Shown here one piece after another: positions 9,639 to 20,405 of a stretch of 64,000 nucleotides of DNA (the stretch's first letter is position 1; the number at the start of each line of letters is the position of its first letter). The translations under genes and the position numbers were made by a program. The DNA lies in the NCBI RefSeq assembly GCF_018100905.1, contig NZ_JAGJEG010000007.1, positions 124,001 through 188,000 of the forward strand, in the 5' to 3' direction. The notes beneath the pieces are model-generated. The model saw nothing but the letters and a program-made list of their open reading frames with translations. It had not been told where the DNA came from and made no database searches. This stretch comes from Pseudoalteromonas sp. MMG010 (GTDB taxonomy: Bacteria; Pseudomonadota; Gammaproteobacteria; Enterobacterales; Alteromonadaceae).

Positions 9639-10553
9639 ATGTTTAAAAAAACATTCTATATCGCTATCGCCAGCTTAATCTTTATAAGTGCTCTTTTTAT
9701 TGGATTTTCAACATATACTTTATATAGTAAAAAAGTAATTTCTATTGATAGTAAGTTAAAAGAAATATCTGGAATTGAATATGATAAGCATAATAACTTA
9801 TGGGCTATTAACGATGGCGGTGATGATGCAAAACTGTATCAAATTAACAAGCAAGGCCACATTAAAAAAGAAATTTTAGTCACAAATGCGAAAAATATTG
9901 ATTGGGAAGATATGACACAAAATAAGTTTGGTCATTTCTTTTTAGGTGATTTCGGTAATAATAAAAACGATAGAAAATGGCTTACCATCTATAAAATAGA
10001 AAATCCTATTGATATAAAAACAAATACGACTGAAGCCGAAATAATTAAATTTACTTACCCTGAATTTGATGGCACACCTATCACAGCCAATAAGCGTAAC
10101 TTTGATTTAGAAGCATTTGTCGAATTCGATCGCCATTTATATTTGTTCACCAAAAATAGGACAGAGCCTTTTAATGGCATTACAAACCTTTATAAGGTGG
10201 GAGATCATGCTGCTAATTTCAAAGCAGAGCTTATTGATTCATTTCAAACATGTACCACCTTTGAAAAGCTATGCTGGATAACCTCGGCAGCGCTAAGCCC
10301 AGATAGAACAAAGTTAGTTTTACTCGACTCCACCAGTATTTGGTTGTTCGAAAACTTCAAAAACGATAAATTTTTTTCAGGTGATGTATCTCGAATCGAT
10401 TTAGGCATTGTTACACAAAAAGAAGCCATTACTTTTTACGATGAAAATACCCTCGTATTTACTGATGAAGAATTTAAAGGGATCGGGGGTAATGCTTACT
10501 TTATAAAACTCGATGAAGTAGAAAAGAAAGTAGTTAAACGCCATACTCAATAA
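9639..10553 (+). CDS. Membrane-anchored beta-propeller-like protein, function unknown
   Basis: 304 residues. An N-terminal hydrophobic segment (about 6-28) is probably a signal anchor, leaving the rest in the periplasm. The body shows spaced strand-turn units of a propeller-like fold: LKEISGIEYDKHNNLWAINDGG, LGDFGNNKNDRKWLTIYKI, DLEAFVEFDRHLYLFTKNR, ALSPDRTKLVLLD and ITFYDENTLVFTDEE. These resemble SdiA-regulated or esterase-like phytase propellers, but I cannot assign an enzymatic activity. Start is the ATG at 9639 with no strong ribosome site. It stands alone, convergent with the Lrp/AsnC gene. Confidence 0.75.
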   Translation: MFKKTFYIAIASLIFISALFIGFSTYTLYSKKVISIDSKLKEISGIEYDKHNNLWAINDGGDDAKLYQINKQGHIKKEILVTNAKNIDWEDMTQNKFGHFFLGDFGNNKNDRKWLTIYKIENPIDIKTNTTEAEIIKFTYPEFDGTPITANKRNFDLEAFVEFDRHLYLFTKNRTEPFNGITNLYKVGDHAANFKAELIDSFQTCTTFEKLCWITSAALSPDRTKLVLLDSTSIWLFENFKNDKFFSGDVSRIDLGIVTQKEAITFYDENTLVFTDEEFKGIGGNAYFIKLDEVEKKVVKRHTQ

Positions 10554-10572
10554 TATATAACATTTATGATTA

Positions 10573-11001
10573 TTAACGTTTAAACTTTGTCTCTAATATT
10601 ACCGAAGATGTCGTACGCTCTACGCCGTCTAGGTTACCAATATCATCCAGTAAATGACTTAATTGCTCTAAATTTGAAGCTTGTACAATCGCAATTAAAT
10701 CAAACTCTCCACTGATTGCATAAAGCTGCGATATTGCATCTATGTGCTTAAGTTCTAAATTAGTTTTAGTCGTTAATTTTTGTTTTACCTTTATAGAAAC
10801 ATGGGCCGATACTAAACTCGCTAAATAGTCATCACCATAATCAACACTATATCCTTTTATAACACCAGCATGCTCTAGTTTTAACATTCGACTTTGCACC
10901 GTCGAACGCGATAAGTTTAGTAACCTCGCTAAATCAGAAACACTCGCTCTTGCATTAGTTTTTAATATAGCAAGTAGCTTTTCATCTTGTGGACTTATCA
11001 A
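10573..11001 (-). CDS. Lrp/AsnC family transcriptional regulator
   Basis: Shows the family layout: an N-terminal winged helix (SVSDLARLLNLSRSTVQSRMLKLEHAGVI) and a C-terminal RAM ligand-binding domain (about 65-140). I place the start at the TTG at 11001, giving MISPQDEKLLAIL, because Lrp proteins normally begin 5-8 residues before this helix. A longer frame from another TTG at 11043 is possible but adds an untypical leader. The gene is divergent from astC across about 190 bases. Local control of arginine catabolism is therefore the natural inference, with arginine or another amino acid as ligand. Confidence 0.88.
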   Translation of the reverse strand: MISPQDEKLLAILKTNARASVSDLARLLNLSRSTVQSRMLKLEHAGVIKGYSVDYGDDYLASLVSAHVSIKVKQKLTTKTNLELKHIDAISQLYAISGEFDLIAIVQASNLEQLSHLLDDIGNLDGVERTTSSVILETKFKR

Positions 11002-11104
11002 AATGCCAATTCCATTCGTTAATTTGTATATTATTTTAATCAATTTTTACAAAATAGCACTGCATTTTTAACCTACAACCATTGATAATGCTATTTAATA
11101 ATAA

Positions 11105-12403
<1,299 letters not shown>

Positions 12404-12420
12404 CAAAAACAACACTATTT

Positions 12421-12441
12421 AAGCACACATTATGTGTGCTT
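12421..12441 (+). repeat. Perfect stem-loop between astC and astA
   Basis: AAGCACACAT-T-ATGTGTGCTT is a perfect 10-base inverted repeat with a one-base centre. It lies 18 bases after the astC stop and directly before the astA ribosome site (GGAG at 12444). There is no U-tract, so it is unlikely to be a full terminator. It could tune astA translation, protect an mRNA end, or be a protein-binding site. Confidence 0.55.
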
Positions 12442-12457
12442 ATGGAGCTATTAATAC

Positions 12458-13492
12458 ATGTATGTACTTCGTCCGATAAATAAACATGATTTCGAGTCGC
12501 TAAAACAAATAGCAATCGAATCAGGACATGGTTTTACCTCACTCCCCGTTGATGATACCCAATTAAAAGATAAAATTGCGCGCGCCGAACATAGTTTTAA
12601 TAAACAGCTAAGCCAACCTAGTGATGAAAACTACTTATTTGTTTTAGAAGATACACAAACAGGTAAAGTCGTTGGCACAACGGCAATTGAAGCCGCTGTA
12701 GGATTAAAAACCCCGCTATATCACTACCACTTAGGAAAAACGGTCCATCATTCGCAAGCTTTGAAAGTGTATAACACAGTCGAAATTTTAACCATGTGTA
12801 ACGATTACACCGGCTGCTCTGAAATTTGCACCTTATTTTTACAAGAGCAAAGTCGCCAAGGTTTAACAGGACGATTTTTATCTCGAGCTCGCTTTTTATT
12901 TATGGGCCAACACAGTGAACGCTTTGCCGATACGATTATTGCAGAAATGCGCGGGGTGAGTGATGAACATGGCCATTCTCCTTTTTGGCAATGGTTAGAG
13001 GAGCACTTTTTTAGCATTGAGTTCCCGCAAGCTGATCACCTTGTCGGGTTAGGCGATAAAGTGTTCATTAGTGAACTCATGCCGAAATACCCTATTTATG
13101 CCAATTTGCTCAGTAAAAAAGCGCAAAACGTGATTGGAAAAGTACACGAAAAAACCAAACCTGCACTTAAGTTACTTGAAAAAGAAGGCTTCGAGCACCG
13201 TGGCTATGTTGATTTATTTGATGCCGGTCCGACAGTTGAAGCCAAATTAGGCAATATTCGTAGTGTCCGAGAGTCTAATGTATGCCCTGTCACAATTATG
13301 GCTAATGGCTCTGAAGAGCAAACCAGTTCAAAAACCTTAGCCATTTGTAATCAGGGTATGAGTGATTTTAGAGCCACATTTAGTGACAATGCATATTATG
13401 ATATTGCCAAACACACATTAATAATTAGCCCTGAAGTGGCTACAGCGCTTAATTTAAAGCAAGGCGATACTGCTCGCTTCTTTGACTTGTAA
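12458..13492 (+). CDS. astA: Arginine N-succinyltransferase
   Basis: Transfers succinyl from succinyl-CoA to L-arginine, the first step of the AST pathway. The 344 residues equal the usual AstA length. Family segments include YVLRPINKHDFESLKQIA at the N-terminus, the CTLFLQEQSRQGLTGRFLSRARF acetyltransferase-like region near 125-147, and FWQWLEEHFFSIEF. It follows astC in the same direction with a GGAG ribosome site. The usual partners astD and astB are not found in this window, where a DUF1338 gene stands instead. Confidence 0.95.
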   Translation: MYVLRPINKHDFESLKQIAIESGHGFTSLPVDDTQLKDKIARAEHSFNKQLSQPSDENYLFVLEDTQTGKVVGTTAIEAAVGLKTPLYHYHLGKTVHHSQALKVYNTVEILTMCNDYTGCSEICTLFLQEQSRQGLTGRFLSRARFLFMGQHSERFADTIIAEMRGVSDEHGHSPFWQWLEEHFFSIEFPQADHLVGLGDKVFISELMPKYPIYANLLSKKAQNVIGKVHEKTKPALKLLEKEGFEHRGYVDLFDAGPTVEAKLGNIRSVRESNVCPVTIMANGSEEQTSSKTLAICNQGMSDFRATFSDNAYYDIAKHTLIISPEVATALNLKQGDTARFFDL

Positions 13493-13549
13493 ATAAGCGT
13501 TTAATCAAAATAACCCATTAAATTAAAAGCGTAATTTAAGGAACTACAG

Positions 13550-14353
13550 ATGCATACCAATGTAAATACCCTCTTTGAAAACCTATGGGAAAACTATTTA
13601 ACAGTGACGCCGTCGGCTGAAAAAATCCATACCCTCTTAGGGTCATCTCAAAGCAATGATATTATTAACGATCACATTGCATTACGGACTTTTAATATAG
13701 AAAAAGTAGGCCTAGAAAAGCTCGCAGCACATTTTATTGCATTAGGTTATAAAGAGTGCGGTGAATATCATTTTAAAGCTAAAAAATTGTACGCAAAACA
13801 TTACGAGCACACCGACCCGAACCAACCTAAAGTCTTTATTTCTGAGCTACTGGTTGAGCAATGCTCTGAGCAACTGCAAAAGATTGTTTACGACATGGTT
13901 GAAAATATAGACGAAAACTCGATAACAAACAGTGACTTTTTGTATTCGGGTACCCATTGGCAAGTTTCATCACAGACATATAAGCGCTTACTAGAAGAAA
14001 GTGAATATGCAGCGTGGATGTCGGCATGGGGCTATCGTGCAAATCATTTTACCGTGAATATTAATGCCCTAAGCCACTTTGAAAATATTACACAAGTTAA
14101 TGATGCACTTAAAAATGCCGGATTTAAACTAAATAGCTCAGGAGGAGAAATAAAAGGCTCACCTGCGGTTTTATTAGAACAATCGTCAACGCTTGCCGAT
14201 CAATACCCGGTTGAGTTTAGCGATACAAAAATAAACATTCCTAGCTGCTTTTATGAATTTGCTATCCGATACCCCCAGGCGAATGGCCAACTTTACACCG
14301 GTTTTGTTGCCGCCTCTGCCGATAAAATTTTCGAAAGTACTAATACACGTTAA
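13550..14353 (+). CDS. DUF1338 / HglS-like 2-oxo acid dioxygenase (short form)
   Basis: 267 residues of the DUF1338 family. The characterised member, HglS of Pseudomonas, is a non-haem Fe(II) enzyme converting 2-oxoadipate to 2-hydroxyglutarate. The His-His-Glu metal triad can be read as H42 (NDHIALRTF), H166 (ANHFTVNIN) and E236 (SCFYEFAIR). The protein is clearly shorter than HglS (about 460), as are many marine homologues, so the substrate may differ. It follows astA after 57 bases and is closed by a terminator. An oxidative role on an AST-pathway 2-oxo acid is inferred only from position. Confidence 0.85.
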   Translation: MHTNVNTLFENLWENYLTVTPSAEKIHTLLGSSQSNDIINDHIALRTFNIEKVGLEKLAAHFIALGYKECGEYHFKAKKLYAKHYEHTDPNQPKVFISELLVEQCSEQLQKIVYDMVENIDENSITNSDFLYSGTHWQVSSQTYKRLLEESEYAAWMSAWGYRANHFTVNINALSHFENITQVNDALKNAGFKLNSSGGEIKGSPAVLLEQSSTLADQYPVEFSDTKINIPSCFYEFAIRYPQANGQLYTGFVAASADKIFESTNTR

Positions 14354-14370
14354 TTTATAATTAAAATTAA

Positions 14371-14391
14371 AAAAGCCCTTACGGGCTTTTT
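14371..14391 (+). terminator. Rho-independent terminator after the ast operon
   Basis: AAAAGCCC-TTAC-GGGCTTTT followed by TAG, 17 bases after the DUF1338 stop. A GC-rich stem with U-rich arm ends the astC-astA-DUF1338 transcript. Confidence 0.85.
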
Positions 14392-14456
14392 AGTGTAATG
14401 CATTTCTGATCTTCTCTTATTTAAACTACGTACATGTATTAAAATAGGATTTTATT

Positions 14457-14714
14457 ATGAAAAACGAAATCGATAATAAGTTAATTTTAAGTGTCTATGA
14501 ACGCATCCAACAGCGTGGTAATAATTCGCACCAAGCTATGCACTATCAAGGGATCACCGCCTTTAGTGATATTGACGGTTACACCTTATATTTGCAAGGC
14601 AGTGGCGTTTTACTGCGTTTTGGTTTTCATAACACCTACCACCTAAAATATGAATACGAAAAACAAAAAGATGATTTTTTAAAGAAACTCACTCAAATTG
14701 CGAGTGAAGATTAA
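14457..14714 (+). CDS. Small protein, DUF3081-like
   Basis: 85 residues, soluble, no signal peptide. The sequence runs from a short helix (KLILSVYERIQQRGN) into a strand-rich centre (GITAFSDIDGYTLYLQGSGVLLRFGFHNTYHLKYE) and a C-terminal charged helix (KQKDDFLKKLTQIA). I recognise a resemblance to small DUF3081 proteins of marine gammaproteobacteria but no function. The stop codon overlaps the start of the next gene by one base, so the two are coupled. Confidence 0.75.
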   Translation: MKNEIDNKLILSVYERIQQRGNNSHQAMHYQGITAFSDIDGYTLYLQGSGVLLRFGFHNTYHLKYEYEKQKDDFLKKLTQIASED

Positions 14715-15022
14715 TGCGTGCACGTAAAAATATCATCCGTCATACCCCCTCAAAAAATCAACAATTTATTCAAGCGGTTGTCGCTGAACTTAAAGCAAAT
14801 CCGAATAAACTTAAGGTCATTAAAAGTAATTTAGAGCACTACCGCCAGCAAACTCACTTAAAACGAGGCTTTTTATTAGCAATTGAGCGCTTTGATTGGG
14901 TCTTTGATGCAACACAAAATATAGATGAAATCTGTCAGCAAATTTTGGCTAATGATTACATCGGTAATCGGCTGCGTCGATATCCGTTACTTTTTAAAGG
15001 CGTTATTGATATTTACATCTAA
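14714..15022 (+). CDS. Hypothetical basic helical protein
   Basis: 102 residues, no signal or membrane segment, rich in Lys and Arg. Predicted helices cover most of it (NQQFIQAVVAELKANPNKLKVIKSNLEHYR, GFLLAIERFDWVFDA, IDEICQQILANDYIGNRLRRYPLLFKGVID). The start overlaps the stop of the preceding small gene (TAATG), which supports real translation. I do not recognise the family. An AT-rich stem-loop follows the stop. Confidence 0.7.
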   Translation: MRARKNIIRHTPSKNQQFIQAVVAELKANPNKLKVIKSNLEHYRQQTHLKRGFLLAIERFDWVFDATQNIDEICQQILANDYIGNRLRRYPLLFKGVIDIYI

Positions 15023-15047
15023 AATTAGATTAGTACTCTAATTATTT
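15023..15047 (+). terminator. Weak AT-rich stem-loop after the small-gene pair
   Basis: AATTAGA-TTAGTAC-TCTAATT then ATTTTG. The stem is 7 bases and AT-rich, so termination here would be weak. The remaining bases up to the betI promoter show nothing else. Confidence 0.35.
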
Positions 15048-15250
15048 TGATTCTAATTATAAAAATTAAACTAAATTAACATTGTTAAAAATAATAAATA
15101 CTCACACCAAATAAAAACCAAGTGAGACTTTAAAATACATATTAAATTTAACAACTTACATGTTCAAGTTGGCTTTTTCTTTGTTCTATATTCACTCTGT
15201 ATTTTTAAACATTGTTAACACATAGTGCTAATTCAAGCATGGCTTATCAC

Positions 15251-15279
15251 TTGAATTGTTAGAGCTATTATCTTAAAAT
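15251..15279 (+). promoter_or_regulatory. Sigma-70 type promoter of the bet operon
   Basis: TTGAAT at 15251-15256 and TAAAAT at 15274-15279 are separated by exactly 17 bases. Both hexamers differ from consensus at only one or two positions. Initiation would fall at about 15286, just inside the adjoining palindrome. Confidence 0.7.
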
Positions 15280-15286
15280 GTTTTAT

Positions 15287-15300
15287 ATTGAACGTTCAAT
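15287..15300. promoter_or_regulatory. Perfect palindrome, probable BetI operator
   Basis: ATTGAAC-GTTCAAT is a perfect 14-base palindrome placed between the -10 box and the betI start at 15312, on the expected transcription start. BetI is a TetR-type repressor that releases DNA when choline is present and autoregulates its operon. Size and position fit such an operator. The assignment rests on placement and symmetry. Confidence 0.7.
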
Positions 15301-15311
15301 TAATAAAAGTT

Positions 15312-15902
15312 ATGCCGAAAGTAGGAATGGAACCTGTAAGACGTCAACAGCTCATTGACGCCACAATAGAATCGGTCGCAACCCATGGATTACAAAAGAC
15401 GACCATTAGTACAATCAGTAAAAATGCGGGGTTATCCTCTGGCATTATTAGTCATTACTTTGGTGCTAAACAGGGATTAATTGAAGCAACAGTTAGGTAT
15501 TTACTAAACAATTTAAAGCAAGAGTTAATCTATAAAATTACTCCAACAACCAGTCATGTGCAGCGTCTTATGTACATTATTGAAACGAACTTTGCATTAG
15601 TACAACAGCGTAGCGATACCACAAAAACATGGTTAAGTTTTTGGGCTCAGTCTATGCACGATGATGAGCTTCATCGTTTACAAAAAGTAAATAGCCTTCG
15701 CCTTAAGAGCAACTTGGCTTATTCATTTAAGCAATTAATGAATCGAGAAGATGCCTTAGTGTGTGCCCATTTGTGTGCAGCCATGATTGATGGCCTTTGG
15801 CTTCGAACTGTACTTAGTAAATCAGATAAAAACGAATTTAAACGCAGTGAAGAGCTAGCTAAAAGCTATGTACACTCACTTATAAAGCAATACGGAGTCT
15901 AA
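15312..15902 (+). CDS. betI: Choline-responsive TetR repressor BetI
   Basis: 196 residues from the ATG at 15312. The opening [20 protein letters not shown] matches the BetI family start almost position for position, so an in-frame TTG 24 bases upstream is rejected; it would also lie inside the operator. The TetR helix-turn-helix is [21 protein letters not shown], and the C-terminal ligand domain has the BetI mark [26 protein letters not shown]. First gene of the operon: it represses betB, betA and probably the transporter and porin until choline is present. Confidence 0.95.
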   Translation: MPKVGMEPVRRQQLIDATIESVATHGLQKTTISTISKNAGLSSGIISHYFGAKQGLIEATVRYLLNNLKQELIYKITPTTSHVQRLMYIIETNFALVQQRSDTTKTWLSFWAQSMHDDELHRLQKVNSLRLKSNLAYSFKQLMNREDALVCAHLCAAMIDGLWLRTVLSKSDKNEFKRSEELAKSYVHSLIKQYGV

Positions 15903-15903
15903 T

Positions 15904-17367
15904 GTGTCTACACCTGTCTATCAAAACTTTATTCATGGACAATTTTTAGCAAACCAAAGTGGTAACACTTTCGATGTTAAAAACCCTGCTACCGATACGG
16001 TTATTTACAAAGTTGAAATTGCTGATGAGTCAATTCAGCAAGCAGCGATTAAAAGTGCCCAACAAGGTTTTGCACAATGGTCAGCAATGACACCGGTTGC
16101 CCGTAGCCGTATTTTATTAAAAGCGGTTGCGTTATTGCGTGAGCGTAATGATGAACTAGCGTTAGTAGAAGTACTCGATACCGGCAAACCAATGCAAGAA
16201 GCAAATTGTGTTGATATAGAAACCGGAGCTGATGTTATAGAATATTTTGCCGGGCTTGCGCCTACACAGCTTGGACAACAACAAATGGTTGGCGACGACT
16301 TTTACTATACGCGCAAAGAGCCTTTAGGGATTTGTGCCGGTATTGGTGCGTGGAACTACCCGCTGCAAATTGCTTGTTGGAAATCGGGCCCAGCTCTAGC
16401 TGCCGGTAATGCATTTATTTTTAAGCCATCTGAAGAGACACCACTAGGTGCAATCAAATTAGCAGAAATTTTTATTGAAGCAGGCGTACCCGCCGGTGTA
16501 TTTAATGTTGTTCAAGGTGCTGGCGAAGTTGGGCAATGGCTAACCGCACATCCACAAATTGATAAAGTGTCATTTACGGGTGAAGTAGGTACTGGGAAAA
16601 AAGTTGTGGCAAGTGCCGCAAGTACCCTTAAAGATGTGACGATGGAACTTGGTGGAAAATCACCACTGATCGTTTTTGAAGATGCCAATGTAGAGCAAGC
16701 AGTCAGCGCTGCTATGTTAGGTAACTTTTATACACAAGGCGAAATTTGCACTAACTGCACCCGTATTTATGTTCATAAAACACTTTACCAATCGTTTATT
16801 GATGAACTTAAAGCCCGCACAGAGAAAAATATTATTGCCGGCGATCCACAAGATCTAAATGTAAACTTTGGCGCCCTTATTTCTAAAAAACACCAAGAGC
16901 TTGTACTAAGCTATATTGACAGTGGACTTAGCCAAGGCGCGACCTTATTAACAGGTGGTACTGCCTTATCACCGGCCTCTGCGCCTAATGGCTATTTTGT
17001 CGCCCCAACCGTATTTGTCGATTGTCATGACGATATGAGCATTGTAAAAGAAGAGATTTTTGGCCCAGTAATGAGCGTATTAGTGTTTGAAGACGAAGAT
17101 GATGTAATCAAACGAGCTAATGCAACACACCTTGGCTTAGCTGCCGGTGTTTTCACTCAAGATATTAAACGTGCTCATCGTGTTATTCATCAACTACAAG
17201 CCGGTATCTGTTGGATAAACGCCTACGGTAACTCACCTGCTGAAATGCCTGTAGGTGGTTATAAGCAATCGGGCATAGGGCGCGAAAATGGCGTAGAAAC
17301 GCTGGATCATTATACTCAAACTAAATCGATTTACGTGGGTATGAGCGATATAGAAAGTCCGTTTTAA
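15904..17367 (+). CDS. betB: Betaine aldehyde dehydrogenase
   Basis: Oxidises betaine aldehyde to glycine betaine with NAD(P)+. 487 residues of the aldehyde dehydrogenase superfamily. General base E248 (MELGGKSP) and nucleophile C282 (GEICTNCTR) are present, with the Rossmann nucleotide site around [11 protein letters not shown]. The start is a GTG one base after the betI stop, with CGGAG inside the end of betI. It is translationally linked to its repressor and followed 9 bases later by betA. Confidence 0.95.
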   Translation: MSTPVYQNFIHGQFLANQSGNTFDVKNPATDTVIYKVEIADESIQQAAIKSAQQGFAQWSAMTPVARSRILLKAVALLRERNDELALVEVLDTGKPMQEANCVDIETGADVIEYFAGLAPTQLGQQQMVGDDFYYTRKEPLGICAGIGAWNYPLQIACWKSGPALAAGNAFIFKPSEETPLGAIKLAEIFIEAGVPAGVFNVVQGAGEVGQWLTAHPQIDKVSFTGEVGTGKKVVASAASTLKDVTMELGGKSPLIVFEDANVEQAVSAAMLGNFYTQGEICTNCTRIYVHKTLYQSFIDELKARTEKNIIAGDPQDLNVNFGALISKKHQELVLSYIDSGLSQGATLLTGGTALSPASAPNGYFVAPTVFVDCHDDMSIVKEEIFGPVMSVLVFEDEDDVIKRANATHLGLAAGVFTQDIKRAHRVIHQLQAGICWINAYGNSPAEMPVGGYKQSGIGRENGVETLDHYTQTKSIYVGMSDIESPF

Positions 17368-17376
17368 GGGGAAAGC

Positions 17377-19044
17377 ATGAGTAATCAATTTGACTATATT
17401 ATTGTCGGTGCAGGTTCTGCTGGCTGTGTTTTAGCTAATCGTTTATCAGCTGATGAAAGTAACCGTGTCTTACTTTTAGAAACGGGTGGTAGCGACAAAA
17501 GTATTTTTATAAAAATGCCAACAGCGCTTTCTATACCGATGAATACTGATAAATATGCATGGCAGTTTCATACTCAACCAGAGCCATATTTAAACAACCG
17601 AGAAATGCACTGCCCACGTGGCAAGGTCCTAGGTGGGTCTTCATCTATAAACGGTATGGTTTATGTACGTGGACATGCAAAAGATTTTGATGAATGGCAA
17701 CAACACGGCGCTAAAGGCTGGGATTACCAGTCTTGTTTACCTTACTTTAAAAAAGCGGAAAGCTATTATTTAGGTGAAAACCAATACCGTGGTGCTCACG
17801 GTGAGCTCGGTGTGAATAATGGCAACGAAATGAAAAACCCGCTATACACCACTTTTATAAAAGCAGGTGTGCAAGCAGGTTATGCTAGTACCGATGATTA
17901 CAACGGCGCGCAGCAAGAAGGTTTCGGCCCTATGCATATGACCGTTAAAAATGGTGTGCGTAGTTCAGCCTCACGTGAATATTTAGATCCCATTAAATCG
18001 CGTAAAAACTTAACGATTGTTACCGGGGCTTTAGCACAAAAGGTTATTTTAAAAGATAAGCAAGCCACAGGTATCGAATATAAAGTCAATGGTACTGTCC
18101 GTGAAGCGTTTGCAAGCAAAGATGTGATTTTGAGTGCTGGCCCTATTGGCTCACCGCATTTATTGCAGCTATCTGGTATTGGCGATAGCAGTGTACTTGA
18201 AAAGGCAAAAATAAAAGTAAACCACCACTTACCGGGTGTAGGACAAAACTTGCAAGATCACCTTGAGTTTTACTTTCAATACAAGTGTAAAAAGCCGATT
18301 ACGCTCAATGGTAAGCTAGGGTTATTCTCAAAAGGCTTAATTGGCGCTCGTTGGTTACTTACACGCAAAGGATTAGGGGCGACGAATCACTTTGAATCTT
18401 GTGCCTTTATTCGCTCAAAAGAAAACGTAGAATGGCCAGATATACAATATCACTTTTTACCTGCTGCAATGCGTTACGACGGTCGTAGTGCGTTTGCCGG
18501 TCATGGTTTTCAGGTGCATGTTGGCCACAATAAACCAAAAAGTCGCGGTAGTGTAACCATCACATCAGCAAACCCTGAACAGCCGCCTAAAATAGTTTTT
18601 AATTACTTACAGCATCAAGATGACATCGCTGGTTTTAGAGCGTGTGTCCGTTTAACTCGTGAAATTATTGAGCAAGCGGCCTTTGATGAGTACCGCGATG
18701 AAGAAATTCAACCGGGCAGTCATATTCAAACTGATGAAGAAATAGATGCCTTTGTACGCCAAGCTGTAGAAAGTGCTTACCACCCTTCTTGTTCTTGTAA
18801 AATGGGCGAAGATGAAATGGCCGTGGTTGACTCTAATACTCAAGTACATGGAATTAAAGGGCTTAGGGTGGTTGACTCATCGATATTCCCTACGGTTCCT
18901 AATGGCAATCTTAATGCTCCAACCATTATGGTGGCAGAAAAAGCCGCAGACCTTATTTTAGGTCGCCCGGCGCTTGCACCAAGTGATGTTGCTGTAATTA
19001 ACGATGAAAAGTGGCAAACCACACAACGTAATAACAAATTTTAA
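17377..19044 (+). CDS. betA: Choline dehydrogenase (GMC oxidoreductase)
   Basis: Membrane-associated FAD enzyme oxidising choline to betaine aldehyde. 555 residues. The FAD-binding GXGXXG ([16 protein letters not shown]) is at residues 8-23. GMC signatures follow ([35 protein letters not shown]), and the catalytic His region HPSCSCKMG lies near 470. AAGGGG precedes the ATG. Together with BetB it completes the choline-to-betaine route. Transcription continues through two hairpins toward the transporter gene. Confidence 0.96.
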   Translation: MSNQFDYIIVGAGSAGCVLANRLSADESNRVLLLETGGSDKSIFIKMPTALSIPMNTDKYAWQFHTQPEPYLNNREMHCPRGKVLGGSSSINGMVYVRGHAKDFDEWQQHGAKGWDYQSCLPYFKKAESYYLGENQYRGAHGELGVNNGNEMKNPLYTTFIKAGVQAGYASTDDYNGAQQEGFGPMHMTVKNGVRSSASREYLDPIKSRKNLTIVTGALAQKVILKDKQATGIEYKVNGTVREAFASKDVILSAGPIGSPHLLQLSGIGDSSVLEKAKIKVNHHLPGVGQNLQDHLEFYFQYKCKKPITLNGKLGLFSKGLIGARWLLTRKGLGATNHFESCAFIRSKENVEWPDIQYHFLPAAMRYDGRSAFAGHGFQVHVGHNKPKSRGSVTITSANPEQPPKIVFNYLQHQDDIAGFRACVRLTREIIEQAAFDEYRDEEIQPGSHIQTDEEIDAFVRQAVESAYHPSCSCKMGEDEMAVVDSNTQVHGIKGLRVVDSSIFPTVPNGNLNAPTIMVAEKAADLILGRPALAPSDVAVINDEKWQTTQRNNKF

Positions 19045-19054
19045 TTAGTCAGTC

Positions 19055-19080
19055 GTAAGGTTTTAATCAACAAACCTTAC
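19055..19080 (+). repeat. Intercistronic stem-loop 1 after betA
   Basis: GTAAGGTTT, 8-base loop, AAACCTTAC: perfect 9-base stem, ten bases after the betA stop. It is followed by CTTTG, a poor U-tract, so partial termination or RNA-end protection is more likely than full termination. Confidence 0.55.
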
Positions 19081-19092
19081 TTTGCAGTGGCG

Positions 19093-19117
19093 CACAGCAT
19101 AAATATTTTATGCTGTG
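19093..19117 (+). repeat. Intercistronic stem-loop 2 after betA
   Basis: CACAGCATAAA-TAT-TTTATGCTGTG: a perfect 11-base stem closed by three bases. It stands 12 bases after the first hairpin and 34 bases before a short leader reading frame. No U-tract follows. The pair may set different amounts of enzyme and transporter mRNA. Confidence 0.6.
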
Positions 19118-19150
19118 TTAATGCAAGTAATAATAATCAACGGAGATTTT

Positions 19151-19195
19151 ATGTTTTATTTATTTTGGGAGGGTGATAATGACTATTTGGCTTAA
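19151..19195 (+). CDS. Possible 14-codon leader peptide overlapping the transporter start
   Basis: ATG at 19151 follows CGGAG by 5 bases and encodes MFYLFWEGDNDYLA before TAA. The frame contains the ribosome site (GGGAGG) and start codon of the transporter gene and ends 16 bases inside it. Its translation could expose or mask that ribosome site. The peptide is rich in aromatic residues. It may also be chance, since only the good ribosome site and position support it. Confidence 0.4.
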   Translation: MFYLFWEGDNDYLA

Positions 19196-20396
19196 TGCAG
19201 GCATTATATTTACCTTACTCGCCATTATTTTAATTCTTGTTAAATGGGGCAATGTACGCGTAGTTGGGGTTACTCCCGTAAAAACCTTTACCTTTATCGC
19301 TATCTTATTTACCTCAGGCTTAGATGTTGGCCTAATCATGTTTCCGCTTACCGAATTTGCCGGTTATGCAGACATAAAAGCAAGCCCAGAATACGCGTTT
19401 GCAAACCCGCTATCTATTGAATTTGGGTTTTGGGGTTTTCTCATCTGGGGATTTTACTTTCTTACGTGCTTTTATTTCTGTGTAATAGAACCTAAGGTTA
19501 AATTCTTTGAAATTCCATGGGTAAAGTTCATCAATAACGTCGTTATTATTGGTACATGTGCATTTACTGCTTACTTATTACTGACTAATTTACCTTGGTA
19601 TATACCGCAGTTAGGCGATGGTGAATCTGTCATACCTGAATTTTATCTTATTGTTTTAGCAGCTATTTGTTTTGCAGTATATTCAAGCACAGATATAAAG
19701 TATGTTCGCTTTTTAAGCATTTCAACCACCTGGTTATTTATCGCATTAATTGCCTTTATGTGGGTAGGTGCTTTTGTATTAGGCGACAGTGAAATGTCGG
19801 CATTTACAAATAACCTTGGTTCAATTGGTACTTACTTTGCCAACTTACCTCAGTTTATTTTACCGTTGAACGACTACCATGAGTTTTACCTATTTTGGTG
19901 GTTTGCTTGGAGTATTATGATTGGTCAGTTTACTTCTCGCTTTGTTGGCGGATTAAAAACGTATCAAGTACTTGGGGCAATGTTAATTTTCCCTTCAATC
20001 CCTATCGCCATTTGGTTTAGTGTACTTTATCAATACCATGAAGCGGGTATTTCAACCACAGGTATCAAAAATTTCGCGATGGTATTTGTTGGTATTGTGT
20101 TTGTTATAAACTCACTAGATTCACTGGTTAGGCTCTATACTGATAATTTAAATTTAACGGTTAAGCGCCTAGGTAAGGCTAAATATATTGCTTTTAATAT
20201 CATTGCATTATCTCTTTTAACCTTATTATTTAAACTTGAGTTTTTACAAATACAATGGGTGGGAGCACTTGTTATTGGGTTATTTTTTGCTTGCGCTGGC
20301 TTTATCGTTTACAGCAAATTTAAAACCGTTAGCAATATAGACAGCTCACCAAAAGCGAACAAAATTGATTACACAAAAATTGAAACAGCAAGTTAA
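19179..20396 (+). CDS. Divergent short BCCT-like choline/betaine transporter
   Basis: 405 residues, almost entirely membrane segments (about ten to twelve hydrophobic helices). The segment FWWFAWSIMIGQFTSRFVGG (about 245-265) resembles the Trp-rich TM8 signature of betaine/choline/carnitine transporters, and the NPLSIEFGFWGFLIWGFYF region resembles their TM3. It is about 100 residues shorter than ordinary BCCT proteins (500 or more). I use the ATG at 19179, five bases after GGGAGG; an in-frame GTG at 19173 lies inside that ribosome site. Position after betA suggests choline or betaine uptake, but the substrate is inferred. Confidence 0.8.
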   Translation: MTIWLNAGIIFTLLAIILILVKWGNVRVVGVTPVKTFTFIAILFTSGLDVGLIMFPLTEFAGYADIKASPEYAFANPLSIEFGFWGFLIWGFYFLTCFYFCVIEPKVKFFEIPWVKFINNVVIIGTCAFTAYLLLTNLPWYIPQLGDGESVIPEFYLIVLAAICFAVYSSTDIKYVRFLSISTTWLFIALIAFMWVGAFVLGDSEMSAFTNNLGSIGTYFANLPQFILPLNDYHEFYLFWWFAWSIMIGQFTSRFVGGLKTYQVLGAMLIFPSIPIAIWFSVLYQYHEAGISTTGIKNFAMVFVGIVFVINSLDSLVRLYTDNLNLTVKRLGKAKYIAFNIIALSLLTLLFKLEFLQIQWVGALVIGLFFACAGFIVYSKFKTVSNIDSSPKANKIDYTKIETAS

Positions 20397-20405
20397 GGAA
20401 ATCAC

